A stretch of 23,769 nt of DNA. Source: Gracilariopsis chorda (taxonomy: Eukaryota > Rhodophyta > Florideophyceae > Gracilariales > Gracilariaceae). Within the stretch, counting starts at the first letter, position 1; each line of letters begins with the position of its first letter. A program made the position numbers and the translations under genes. The stretch is taken from NCBI GenBank assembly GCA_003194525.1, contig NBIV01000796.1, positions 1 to 23,769 of the forward strand, written 5' to 3'. The notes below the pieces were generated by a model. The model had not been told where the DNA came from and made no database searches. It saw only the letters and a list, made by a program, of their open reading frames with translations. Shown here piece after piece: positions 9,068 to 18,641 of this stretch.

Positions 9068-10611
9068 TCATAGGAGCACTTCAGGGGCAATATACTGCGG
9101 TGTGCCAACCATGTCCGTTGCGTTCACGTTGTGAGCATTGGTATCCGCGATGCCAAAATCAGAGAGCTTCACAGTGGGGTCTTTGCTTTCAGAAAAATAG
9201 AGAATGTTCTCCGGTTTGACATCGCGATGGGTAATACCATGAAGATGGAGATGAGCAAGTGCGCGCACCAACGAGCGCGCAACAGTGACAATGTCATTTT
9301 CGCAATATCGGGGATAATATCGCTCTCTGTCAGTGAGTCTAGGCAGCATTTGTCCGCCCGTAAGCAGTTCCATGACGATATAAATGAATCGTTCATCCTC
9401 ATAAATTCCCGAGGACTGAAAAAGAATGGAGTGGCTCTGCATGGCACGAAAGGCGAGAACGTCGCGACAATCTCCAGACTGTGGGCAGAACAAATCCGGA
9501 GCGCCCTTGGAAATAATCTTAATAGCGGCACGAACAGAAGAATCGTTAATGGATTCACAAAGACGCACTTCTGAACAGGCACCCGTACCGAGTCGAGTAC
9601 TAAGCTTCCAGAAGTCATCAATGGATCCGCAACGATACAAGGCAGGTCCAGCCGCCTGCTCCACCCGGGAACGCAAAAGCAACTGAGTTGCACTCCATGT
9701 ATTTCTATCAAAGACTGGGCTAAGATAATTGGCGTAAACCTCTCCCACAATTCCGTTAGCGTTTACATTAGCATCATCCGCAAGCGACGTCGAGGACTTT
9801 TCAGTATGACCGTAAGACTGAAGTGAATGAAAAGTAAAACGTAAGCCAAATTGAGCGGCGGCTGGTGGGGCAGCTGCAGAGGCAAGTGAATCATTTCTGG
9901 GAACATTTGTGCTTCCTACTCTGGAAAAATGTTCGGAGGTGACGCGCTCACTGCGTAAACCAAATTTGCTCGGTAAGGCACTCATAGCACCATACTGGAG
10001 TTGCGCGCCGGCGGCAATCGGTCCGAGTCGGCGCGATGCACAGAGGCTGTTCGAAAGGAGGAATACAGATGGGCGGCATCTTCAAGCTTGGAACGGGCGG
10101 ATAGCGGAGGTCTCGCGCGTTGGCGGTGGTGGGGTGTAGTTGGGACGTGGTGGGCGGCCGTTGAGCGGTCGCGCTGGAGCTGGAGCTGGCAGTGGCGGTG
10201 GCGGGAGAGGTCGCTGCAGGCCGTGTAAACGCGCAAAGTGACTGAGCGGAGGTAATGGCGGAGGTGGTGGCGGAGGTGGAGGGCGAGGGGGAGGCGCTGG
10301 TTTAGGCCGTGGTGGTGGCAGTGCCGGGGCTGGTTCTGGGAGCGGGAAGGGCGGTGGCGGTATCAACGGCGTGGCGGGGGTGGTGGAAAGGGAGAGGAGA
10401 TGGTGAGAGAGCGCGCCAAAGAGGGCGCCCGACCACGCTTACGTGGCTTGGGTGGTGAAGCTGATTGTGGTGTATTGGGTCGCGGCACAGAGACAGAGTC
10501 TGGCAGGTGATGGGGGAGCGAGTGCAACCACTGGAGTACGTGGGCCTCGGAGGAGGAGAGGGGAGAGAGGGGAGAGAGAGGGGACGGTGGCGGGGCGGGG
10601 GAGACGGGCAT
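9068..10611 (-). pseudogene. Protein kinase with proline-rich N-terminus, truncated after APE
   Basis: The best conserved part reads from ATG 9985. It has a glycine loop 'LGTGACSEV' (residues 132-140), the VAIK-type Lys (K156), 'MELLTGGQ', 'HRDVKPEN' (catalytic Asp 255), 'DFGIA' (276-280) and 'GTPQYIAPE' (294-302), most like CAMK-type Ser/Thr kinases. Then comes a stop, so the whole C-terminal lobe after APE is missing. The αC region shows no clear Glu. Upstream of 9985 the same frame continues, broken only by TGA 10082-10084, into a long polyproline region at 10085-10366. A one-base loss near 10370 links that to a further Pro/Ser-rich part starting at ATG 10611. Proline codons vary freely at the third base, which argues that the tract was translated. 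I read it as one gene of over 510 codons that lost its 3' end. Confidence 0.7.
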
Positions 10612-10861
10612 GGGGGCGAGGGGCGATGAAAGAGGGGGAGGGGAAGAGGAAGAGAAGGGGTGAGGGGGAGAAGGGACGATCGATGCATATGGTGTGGACT
10701 GGCGTGCGTGTGGGTGTGCGAGAGAGATGGGCGAGGCGGAACCGTTTCGACAGCGAGGTGCGTGCAGCGGTGCGACTACGCGCAGTGGCTGTGGTTGCAC
10801 GGGCGGCTCTCACGTGGCGCTTCAAAACACGGGCAAAGTTTACGGAATACGGTACCAAATA

Positions 10862-12319
10862 TTAATCAGCGTCCCTTCCGGGCAGCGACTGCTTGAGGCT
10901 CAGCTTGCTGAGCAGCGCCGGTTGCGTCGCTCGGTACTCCTCTTCCACGCGACTCACGCGTTTGAACAGCCGCACCTGGGCTGTGGACGACGACGACGAC
11001 GACGGTGGCGATGACGAGGGCGATGGTGTCGGTGCGTATAGCTGGTCGACGAGGTGATGCACGACGCGTCGACCGCTGGCATTCATCCGGGTATGCATCA
11101 TGTTGCGACTCATGGCGACGATGGGGTTGTGTGCCAGCGGCGCCGGCATGGGGAAGTCCACCCCGATCACGGTCCATCCTGCGGCGCGAAGGCGTGCCGC
11201 CATGACGCGTTCCACAGCGTCGCCATCGTGCAGCTGTGCGCGCTGGTCGCGAACGAGACTGCCGCGGGTGCGTATTCGGGCTCGAAACACACCCGACATC
11301 CCTTTTCGTCTGCGTCTTCGTCTTCGTCGATAGTGGTACCGCCAAATTCCTTCATAACGTGCTCCAACGTATCGCCGGATATTTGCCTTATATCCTCGTC
11401 GAGCGCGGCCGTGCCGTAAGTAACCATGAAGTCGTTTCGCAAATTGGCGTACAACACCATTTGCCGGAACGCCATGATGGCGGACATGAAAGCGCCGCCC
11501 TTTGCGTGCGTGTTACGCGTCATGAGTTCCAATAAACAGTCCTCATCCGGCAGGAGCAGCTGCTTCGCCGTGTTGAACAAAAAGGCCGTGTGCTATGGGA
11601 ATCATACTCTGGAGAAACCTGTACACACCAAACTGACGCACACCCAAATTGGGACTGGCTACCATCACTATCTTATCAGCGGTCAGACCGGCTATCTTAC
11701 CAGTTTGCTGGTCGTACAGGTGTGCAACGGCGTAGCGGACGTACATCCCACGCAGCGAGAAGCCAACGAGAGATATGGACTGTAAGGAGCTATGCTTGGC
11801 GACGGTGTGGCGGATGTCCTCCGCCAGCCTCAACCCTCCAAGGTCATTTCCGTCGTGCGTCTTGTCGGTGTTGACTCTACTAGCATGCACCAGTATTCTG
11901 CCAGAGGACACCTCATCCGTACTGTCCAACGTCTCCAACAGGTACGAAAAGTCTTCAATGGTGCCCTGCAAGCCGTGCAACAGCACGAGGATGGATTTCG
12001 GTGGCTGGTGCTTGTGTTCCAAAAATGGGGCGTTCGGTTTGGTAGCTGCCATCGATTGGGTGTGCGATCTTCGTAGCAACGGGAGCGGGGACGATGATCT
12101 AGGCAGTCGAATGCCGTGCAGCGGGCTGGAAGGGCGCGCAATGATCTGAGAGAGATTCTTTCGCGGCTTTTGGCGGGGAGATGTCACGGAGTCGACGCTA
12201 TCACTAGGCTGCTCGGCGGCAGAAAGATTAGTGCGGTTTTCGGAGTTATTTTCTTCGCGAACGGAGCGCAGAAAGGCCTGAGCAAAGGACGGCGCCATGG
12301 AGCAACGGACAAATGGCAT
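10862..12319 (-). pseudogene. DUF676-like serine esterase / lipase, two frameshifts
   Basis: From ATG 12319 a polar N-terminus of about 105 residues precedes an alpha/beta-hydrolase domain: 'ILVLLHGLQGTIEDFSYLL' (110-128, oxyanion loop), 'NTDKTHDG' (150-157), 'GLRLAEDI', the nucleophile elbow 'VGFSLRGM' with Ser188, and 'VASPNLGVR'. These match the DUF676 putative lipase family, whose usual elbow is GHSLGG, so one Gly is replaced by Arg here. A frame change at the A run 11579-11583 leads to 'LLLPDEDCLLELMTRN' and 'MVLYANLRNDFMVTYGTAAL', the C-terminal family motif. A second, near 11230-11290, leads to 'LRAAGWTVIGVDFP' and 'HNPIVAM', ending at 10862. Total length is about 480 codons, normal for the family. 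The reaction would be ester hydrolysis of lipids or similar; the substrate is unknown. No signal peptide is evident. Confidence 0.75.
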
Positions 12320-12687
12320 AGTGCGTTAGAAACAACGAAATCGTAATTGAAGTGATGTGGGCTGTGGTGGTGGCGCTATGATAGGTATGGCGGAAGGGCG
12401 CGAAGCTGCCGATTGTGCACATGTAACACTACCGTTGGTAGCGATGCGCCGTAAGTAGAGTTAGCGGTGAGGAGGCGGACTGCTTTGCAGTGCACCGTGT
12501 GCCATTTTGTCAGCGGCAGCCAGCGCGCAGCTGTCCTGTTCATGAGCATGTGCCGATATTATGCACGTGTAACACGATTCTGCTCATCTGCCGCACCCTG
12601 CGCCACCGACGCCCCTATCATACGCGATCAACGCGCCATTCGCGCGTGCAGCGCAGCGGCCGCCGTGCGAGCCGTTGCCGCTGCCTT
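12320..12687. other. GC-rich intergenic stretch, possible divergent promoter region
   Basis: It lies between the starts of the esterase (minus strand) and of possible plus-strand coding sequence. The ORFs here overlap in all frames and none is recognisable. I see no clear TATA element. Confidence 0.35.
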
Positions 12688-13602
12688 ATGAAGCCGCCCG
12701 CATTGCGAGCAGCGCAAGCGCTCACTCTCCTCCTCAAAACGGTCCTGCAGTCCGCCAGATATGCCGTCGTTCTGCACGATGGGCGCGCATGCGATGTCGC
12801 CCTGGCCAACCTCCTTCTCCACCATCGATCGGACAACAAGCCGCTTCTCTTCTCCCCACAACGATAAGCGCACCTGCCTCGCACGGCCAATCCATCATGT
12901 CAATCCCTCATTCACATGATAACCCCCGACAACCGAGCTCCATTGCGCCCTTATGCAGCCACTGCTATTCATCACCAAGTCAGTCACCTCGCCATTGGCA
13001 CCACCCGGCTTGAACGAGGTGTAACCGCCGTCACTTCAATCTCCGCCAATCCGATCTGCGGCGATGCGTCCACTGGAATTGAAATGCTCCCGAAAGGAAC
13101 GCTCACCTTCCATGAGCCCCTTTCCACCGTTGATCACGCCACAATTTGCTCAACCGTACAAGAAAACGTCATACCCGAATACAATCGAACCGCCGATCCT
13201 ACCTTCATGCCTCCTCAACTCATTCAAGCTGCTTTACAACTCGCCGATCAGAAGAAATCTTCCCTCCAATTACTGCAACACCAATCCGATGACTTGCTGC
13301 GCAATAGCGTGCTGGAAACCAGTCACTGGAGCTATATCGTCGCCCCAACCGACATGCTTTACGAAACATTCAACTTCGGAGGCGCTCCAAGACTGGCCGT
13401 CATCCATGCTGCGCAACGAATGTGTCTGCATGTTTCAGGTTCCGCAAAATCGCTTTCGCGGGATGAACCACAGGTCAATCGTGTCTGCGAGACCGTATTC
13501 AAACCGTCAGTCGACAATAACATACAGGACCTGCCAGAGGGAAGAACTGCTGCTGGCGTCGTGTTGCGTCCGGCCACTGGTCGCTTTGGGAGAAGATTGT
13601 GA
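12688..13602 (+). CDS. Unrecognised ORF, cargo gene remnant
   Basis: The better part is 12916-13602, 228 residues from an ATG to a TGA. The same frame is open upstream from ATG 12688 with a single TAA at 12865-12867, so the gene may once have been over 300 codons. The C-terminal half has balanced composition with 'CSTVQENVIPEYN', 'PPQLIQAALQLADQKKSSLQ' (probable helix), 'SHWSYIVAPTDMLYETF' and 'RLAVIHAAQRMCLHV'. I do not recognise a family. Longish ORFs in two other frames overlap it, so the frame choice is not certain. It lies downstream of the esterase start, transcribed divergently from it, inside the Harbinger cargo. Confidence 0.4.
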
Positions 13603-14138
13603 ACTGGTAATAATCATTTGATGATGGTAACCAGGGAACCGGATCATGACACGCCAAGCCTCTTATCCACCCGTTTGAGAAGTAATGATGCGTGCGCCCC
13701 GTTGCATGAGCAACAGTCCGTGTACTGTGATAATCGTTTCGTAATGCATGCTGCACCGACATCCATCCTGGACACACACCGCAATTGAGCGCTCAGCGCG
13801 TATTTGAAGCCGCGTTCCGTCCCGTGTCGCAGCATAAGCAACAGATGGCTTATTGCACGTTGTACATACGTCAGCTGCGTCGTTCACATTGCGACCTCAT
13901 GACGTTGGTGTCCAATCGAGTACGACAGTTCCACCCCACTTTGGAGTGCATTCGTGCATTGCCCGTCGTGTTTCAGACGAAAGCTGGCTCACGTGCTACG
14001 GTAAATCTTGTCATCCCTCGCAAGCGTGTCTGCTGAGTCAAGTGGAATTTCTCATCTACTTTTTCATCATCAGCTCTCCATATAACACCGCTAAAGTGCG
14101 CCGTTTTCTCACAATGCTCTGAACATGTCCCTCACAAT
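13603..14138. other. No convincing gene; right junction of the cargo
   Basis: Short ORFs on both strands (for example 13785-14036 plus, 13663-13887 minus) are mutually overlapping and unrecognised. The boundary between cargo and the 3' side of the transposase probably falls here. Confidence 0.45.
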
Positions 14139-15501
14139 TCAGCAGGCTCTTCGTCTAATAAGCCCCATTCTCTGCAGATTGTCTGCCAGTTCATCTCTCA
14201 GCAAAGAGCTCTCTCTGGCACGGTTTCTCGCGCGCATATTATCTCGCTCGGTATGTAATCTGTCTTGGAAGTGAACTACGGGAGTTCCGGCTACATGGTT
14301 GTCCTCATGATGAGGAATATATTCATAAAAACTTTCGTTAGCGTAGTCAATTAGGAAGTTGTGTAACTTACAAGCCACCATAATTATAAGAGTAGTTTGA
14401 CGCAAAGAATATCTTATCGCAGACCAGAAGATACCGAAACGACATATCAGCATTCCAAATGCCTGCTCCACGCATGATCGCGTTAAAGAATGATATGCAT
14501 TATAAGCGTCTTGTTTTGGTGTGAGGTTTCGACAACAGTAAGGCGTTAAAACTCTAGACTTGTTTGAGTACGCATCGTCCGCCACGACCGCCGCCCACGT
14601 TGGCAGTTCGTCACCATGCAGTAGATTGAAGAGTTTTGTATTACTGAAAGCAGTAGAATCATGAGTCCCACCGGAATGGCGGGCTGACACAAACGAGAAT
14701 TTGTAGTTTGCCTGTACTGTTGCTTGCACACAAAGAGCAAAAGACTTCTTACGGTTGTAATACTTCTTTGAATCCGTCGCGTCTTGCAGAGTAGGGCAAC
14801 GAATTTCAATTGCAATTCCGTGCAACGCAGCGATGATACCATGAAAAGGACTACTCAAGCACTGAAAAAGTTCTGCTTGTTCTGAACACTCTTGTTCTGT
14901 GACTGGAAATTGTAGTTGGGGCAAAATACAATCCAAAGATAGTAGTGTCTCAGGAAAATATGGTACACCGTTGAAGTTGCAATACCATACGGCCACGAAA
15001 CGTCAAGATAACTTGCTCCTGCTAGCATTCTTAAAGTAACAAACAGCATAACTGAAGGATGTAGAGAACGTGCAATGTTAGAAACGTTATTCTGGCGTGG
15101 TTGTATTCTGGTTTGTACTTTATATAGCAGAAACAAAAAATTGAGATTTGGAAACACGGTACATCCTCTTGAACATAATGTCGGAAATATTCTCAAGATG
15201 TGCTTGTTTATCAAACAATCTTCGAGGTAGGACGCATCAAAATGCTCGATTGTCGGTTTTTTCAAGTTGCACTTATATTATAGTCCACATACTGTGGTAA
15301 ATACACATCATCGTAGTTCGTCTTCGTTTGTTTTCCTTCGTAGGCTTTTGAAATGCTTGATTTCGAACGAGGTTGAGGACAATGGTAGTGCTCGGAGAAA
15401 GAGTGAGTCGAGTCATGATATGGAATTGGAGGGATGAATACTCTTCCACATGTAATGGAAATGTCCTTCCAGCTTTGTCCTCCTTTCCATTGAGACAACA
15501 A
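14139..15501 (-). pseudogene. HARBI1-type transposase (DDE_Tnp_4), first Asp replaced
   Basis: The main frame from 14996 gives 285 residues. It shows 'GIIAALHGIAIEI' where the family has a catalytic Asp-Gly (the Asp is His59 here), 'YYNRKKSF', 'GGTHDS', 'VADDAYSNKSRVLTPY' (second Asp, about 141), 'SCVEQAFGMLICRF' (Glu177) and 'ACKLHNFLIDYA'. A missing base near 14955 joins it to the upstream frame (to 15265), which has the helix-turn-helix-like 'LRMLAGASYLDVSWPYGIA'. Another frame change near 15262 extends it to 15501. The DDE triad cuts and joins the element ends. With one member gone and two frame breaks this copy is dead, though it could still be mobilised by a relative. Gene start is uncertain, because no ATG is obvious in the first segment. 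Confidence 0.85.
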
Positions 15502-15561
15502 AAAATGGACAGAAATCGAAATTTTTTTAATTCAGAGTTAACCGTTCACAGTTTAAGAAAT

Positions 15562-15578
15562 TCATAGAACGGCCCTAA
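15562..15578 (-). repeat. Harbinger right terminal inverted repeat and TSD (TAA)
   Basis: TCATAGAACGGCCC is the exact reverse complement of the left end, and TAA at 15576-15578 repeats the left target-site triplet. Confidence 0.8.
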
Positions 15579-15795
15579 CCTAAGTAAGGATTTGTGCGAC
15601 AACGACCTTCGCACCCCTTAAAAAATTAGTAAAATGCACGATTTCGTTTTTTGTCGCAAACTGCGCCAGCACCCAAACTCTTGCTTCACGTTGATTTTTT
15701 GAGCCTTTTGGTTCGACAACTTTTTGCGCCAATGAGAATCAAACGTTTTGGACAACCAAAATATTTGATTTTCAGGTTTGTGACCGCTCAAGCTC
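15579..15795. other. No gene
   Basis: AT-rich flank between the Harbinger right end and the hairpin element. I see nothing in it. Confidence 0.6.
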
Positions 15796-15927
15796 GGGCC
15801 CTATCACTCTTTCCTGCAGGCAAGATGCAGACATCACAACTGCAGGAAACTGTGGTAAGGCGGCGCTACCACTATTTACTGCAGGCAAGATGCAAATGTC
15901 ACAACTGCAGGAAAGAGTGGTAGGGCC
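15796..15927. repeat. Foldback element of two tandem hairpin units
   Basis: It starts GGGCCCTATCACTCTTTCC and ends with nearly the reverse complement (GGAAAGAGTGGTAGGGCC), giving outer arms of about 23 bases with one mismatch. Inside are two direct copies of about 62 bases sharing CTGCAGGCAAGATGCA and CACAACTGCAGGAAA. Each copy is itself an inverted repeat with arms TTTCCTGCAG / CTGCAGGAAA (the second copy has one change), so it can form one long or two short hairpins. No open reading frame or clear target-site duplication is seen. It resembles a MITE or foldback element. GGGCCGAAGGCCC follows immediately, a further short hairpin. Confidence 0.75.
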
Positions 15928-17350
15928 GAAGGCCCTTCTTACCCTCTTTTCCCCGATAAAAAAGATTGTTCTCATGTGGGTGCGGGAAAGAAGTCTGAAG
16001 TAGGTAATAATACTTCATTGTTACAAATTCCGTATTCTGAAATACAAACTACGGTACATAGAAAAGAATTAGAGAAGATCTTTCCTTTCTGCCTAAGAGA
16101 ACGCTCTGTAGTTCTGGTTTAGAAGACACAGAGACAGTAATAGGACACATTTTGGGCGTAGGCTGCGTTGACAAGGACCACACGCTGGCAATATTTTAGG
16201 CGAACCTAGTCTTTCATGTTATGCTTGACCGAGGTAAAGGGGTTGCTCTACTGCAGTTCATACTAACAAGATTCAGTGCCACTATGCCAAAACAGAACAC
16301 AAGTTTCAAGAGAGGATAAAAAGTCCAAGCTTTGCCTTCGTCTCAAATTGAGCCCTTCTTTGTCTACCATCCGTCCGAGGGATACCAAAAGCTACGCAAA
16401 ATTATATATTTTTTAACGTCTTGAATATGTTCCAAATTAAGCCCTTCTGACCGCTACCCTTCGGTATATAAAGATACCCCATTTTGTTTACCGTTTTGGT
16501 TGGAGTCTAGTTCTTATACAACTTCCCGGTCTGCAGGCATCTTATTATTGAGCGGTGGAGTAAACTTGTTTACTATGATTTTCGCTGTGTGTGTGTGTCA
16601 AGGGATTCTAATTCAGTATGCAACATGTACGCGCCGCCCGATAGTTTCGAGTGACCTAACACTTGGAATACTAGACGCAACACGTGAACCTTCACCTATA
16701 TTATTTCAGGGTTAATGATACCCCGGAGTAATCAGCAGAGTATAGCGCACCACGTCTCTTTTAATTCAAAGTGACTTCAAACTTGGAGTATTCCGCCGGT
16801 CGTCTCGAAGCCACAGGCAGTGAAATGGGGAATGGCAGTGGGAGGACTCGATCGTCCGCTTTATGGTGTTCTGCAAAAAGGACTCACGGTGGTTACCAGC
16901 TGAGCTGTTACCGCTCATGTACTAGTGCAAAGCACATGGTTGGAGTTGTTGAAGTACTGATATTGTCTTCGATCTGCAGCTCCATGACACAACAACACAT
17001 CGCCTTCGTGGCTGCGAAGCCCGGGGTAGTCCCAAAGAAGAAGGTTGAGTTGCCGTAGCAATCGTGGTTTAGTCGTAGTTGCCATTGATCTATCTGCTTT
17101 TTGTTCTACAACAAGCTCACGATCTTTTCTGTGTTATGTACTGTCTGGAGCAGTACTTATGTCCCTGCCAGTGACGAAGGTCAGCACAGTCCTGTGCTCA
17201 CTACCGAAATAAATGTCGTGCTGTGTGCAGCGCAGGCTGCGAATTCTTCCACAGTTTCATCACAATACGGCAGGTAAGAACTTACAGAGCTCTACATAGC
17301 CTTCTCCGCAGAATACTTTTTAACCTCCCAGTGGTTTCTGAAATATCGAT
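15928..17350. other. No convincing gene
   Basis: Short ORFs only, for example 16500-16715 and 16771-17058 on the plus strand, with no recognisable domain. A TATA-like TATATAAAG occurs at about 16465 and a short GT run near 16587, neither tied to a gene I can support. Confidence 0.55.
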
Positions 17351-18107
17351 CTAAACATTTTGCATGTTGTCTATGTGCAGAATGCCTCCGGATCTGTTTT
17401 CGGGTAGTTTCTTGGGTCCCTGCATCTCATTTAGAAGGTGCGCGAGCATGTTCAGCTGAAACGCTTCGATTAAGGTTCGGGTCATGTGCTTTTCAATCTC
17501 CAGACTGTGTGTTGGACAATCGAGGCGTACTTCCTTCCAGATCTCGCTAACGCAAATCAATTTTGCTAAAATTGTAAGAAGGGTACATGATAACTCCATA
17601 GGAGACGACTTAGATATACATCGGTCGGCAATGATGTAGGTCGAAGTCTCGTATTTACAAGGGGCCATAGAAGGGTCCAATGGAGGTCGAACATCAAATC
17701 AAAGGCACCAAACGACATAGAATTCAACAAGAGATGGTGCTATGAAGTACCCAATGAAGTTTTTTAGATTCACACAGCATCATACTGGGGGATTGTGGGG
17801 CAAACATCGCCTCTCTACTTGAAAGATCAGGAGATGTGGGAAGCGTGATTAATGGTTTTACAAAGGTACATGCGACAAAAGCCATATTGAAAAATGCGAA
17901 AACAAAATAAGTCTGGTAGCAACGGGCTAACGCCCTTTGCGCCAGTTCCAATCTTCGTAAGCCGCGAGTGACGCGTAAGTTCGAAACCGATGCGCGAAGA
18001 ATCTCGTAATGCACAGTGAATGAAAGGTGTAGTCCGAAAAAAAAAACAAATCCATGCAGAACAAGTTGTCTACCGTTGGTACTATCTACCGCACTCATTT
18101 TCTTGAA
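17351..18107 (-). other. Two weak ORFs downstream of the cupin gene, no supported gene
   Basis: A minus-strand ORF of about 105 codons (17351-17680) has a mixed, globular-looking composition. Another of 124 codons (17724-18098) begins 9 bases after the cupin stop and has two hydrophobic stretches. Neither resembles a family I know. The second might be leftover 3' sequence of the truncated cupin gene, but its residues do not look like a cupin C-terminus. Confidence 0.3.
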
Positions 18108-18641
18108 TCACAGAACGACAAAGCCAGGATCAGCCGAATTTGCCACCGACAACAGAATACAAGGATGCACTTTCGAAACGCACTCCACATCATGAACAAG
18201 TCCTTGCGGAATGAGAGCAACCTCTCTGGCCCTAACCACATTAGTGACCCTCCTCAGAACAGTGTCCAAACTAGGATCAGATTCAAAAGTAAAGCTTATC
18301 TTCGCCGCGCCACGGACAACATGAATTACTTCGTTGCCTCGCGGATGCAACTGCGTTGCCAATCTGGAGCCCGGCTGCATAACTATTCGCAACAACCTGG
18401 TCTGAATATCCACTGCACCGAGCACTGGGAATTGTTGAGCCTCCAGTGACTGTACGGAGTAGTCGGGGAATGTTGATAGCCTTGCTTCGGCGTACGGGAG
18501 ACGAAAGGCAGAATCGTTGAAGGCATTGCGAACTTCAAAGGCGGTTTGACTCCCGCGGCTGGGGATTCGAGCGTGCGAGAAAGTGAGGAACGCGAGCACA
18601 GGCAGCAGGAGCGCAAGGTGTGGCGCACTGGAGCGAGTCAT
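18108..18641 (-). CDS. Germin-like secreted cupin, short C-terminus
   Basis: A 177-residue ORF from ATG 18641. A signal peptide is clear (hydrophobic core about 8-20, likely cut after SHA at 24). The germin-type cupin barrel follows: 'VLGAVDIQTRLLRIVMQPGS', then box 1 'TQLHPRGNEVIHVVRG' and box 2 'REVALIPQGLVHDVE', then 'SVANSADPG'. Germins bind manganese through His-x-His, Glu and a later His. Here the positions are Gln97, His99, Glu104 and His150, so the first His is Gln. The ORF stops right after the Asp-Pro-Gly that usually precedes a final helical segment of some tens of residues, so it looks shortened. Known members are extracellular, with oxalate oxidase, superoxide dismutase or no activity; with a ligand missing I would not assign one. 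It may still be expressed, since the frame is whole. Confidence 0.75.
   Translation of the reverse strand: MTRSSAPHLALLLPVLAFLTFSHARIPSRGSQTAFEVRNAFNDSAFRLPYAEARLSTFPDYSVQSLEAQQFPVLGAVDIQTRLLRIVMQPGSRLATQLHPRGNEVIHVVRGAAKISFTFESDPSLDTVLRRVTNVVRAREVALIPQGLVHDVECVSKVHPCILLSVANSADPGFVVL

Larger units (their letters stand above)
7125..15575. mobile_element. Giant PIF/Harbinger DNA transposon with internal cargo
   Basis: The ends are GGGCCGTTCTATGA (7125-7138) and its exact reverse complement (15562-15575). The likeness continues inward with gaps: both ends share a TTT/TT-rich stretch, then GTGAACG, then TCTGAA. TAA stands immediately outside both ends (7122-7124 and 15576-15578), matching the three-base TWA duplications of PIF/Harbinger. 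The two Harbinger proteins are where they should be: the SANT-like gene starts about 210 bases inside the left end on the plus strand, and the transposase starts within about 80-320 bases of the right end on the minus strand. A 14-bp inverted match alone could occur by chance in a window this size. The TAA flanks and the correct position of both genes make chance unlikely. Typical Harbingers are a few kilobases, and the extra 5 kb encode kinase, esterase and unknown proteins. Confidence 0.8.

Noticed and set aside
9131..9574. 147-codon plus-strand ORF and 193-codon minus-strand ORF over the kinase
   Set aside because: The kinase frame carries all the diagnostic motifs; these are shadows.
10443..11014. 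Plus-strand ORFs rich in Arg and Gly opposite the proline-rich tract
   Set aside because: They are the reverse strand of proline codons and of the esterase 3' end.
13064..13621. 185-codon plus-strand ORF overlapping the unknown cargo ORF
   Set aside because: Its Pro/Ser/Cys-rich composition looks like an out-of-frame shadow of the frame chosen at 12916-13602.
13663..13887. Cys-containing minus-strand ORF that might be a small zinc protein
   Set aside because: The cysteines do not form a regular zinc motif, and ORFs in two other frames overlap it.
5230..16466. 14-bp inverted match TACCGAAGGGTAGC (5230-5243 with 16453-16466), as ends of a larger element enclosing the Harbinger
   Set aside because: About one such 14-bp match is expected by chance in this window; there is no shared flanking triplet, no extension and no gene placement to support it.
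16465..16473. TATA-like TATATAAAG as a promoter
   Set aside because: No supported coding region follows it.
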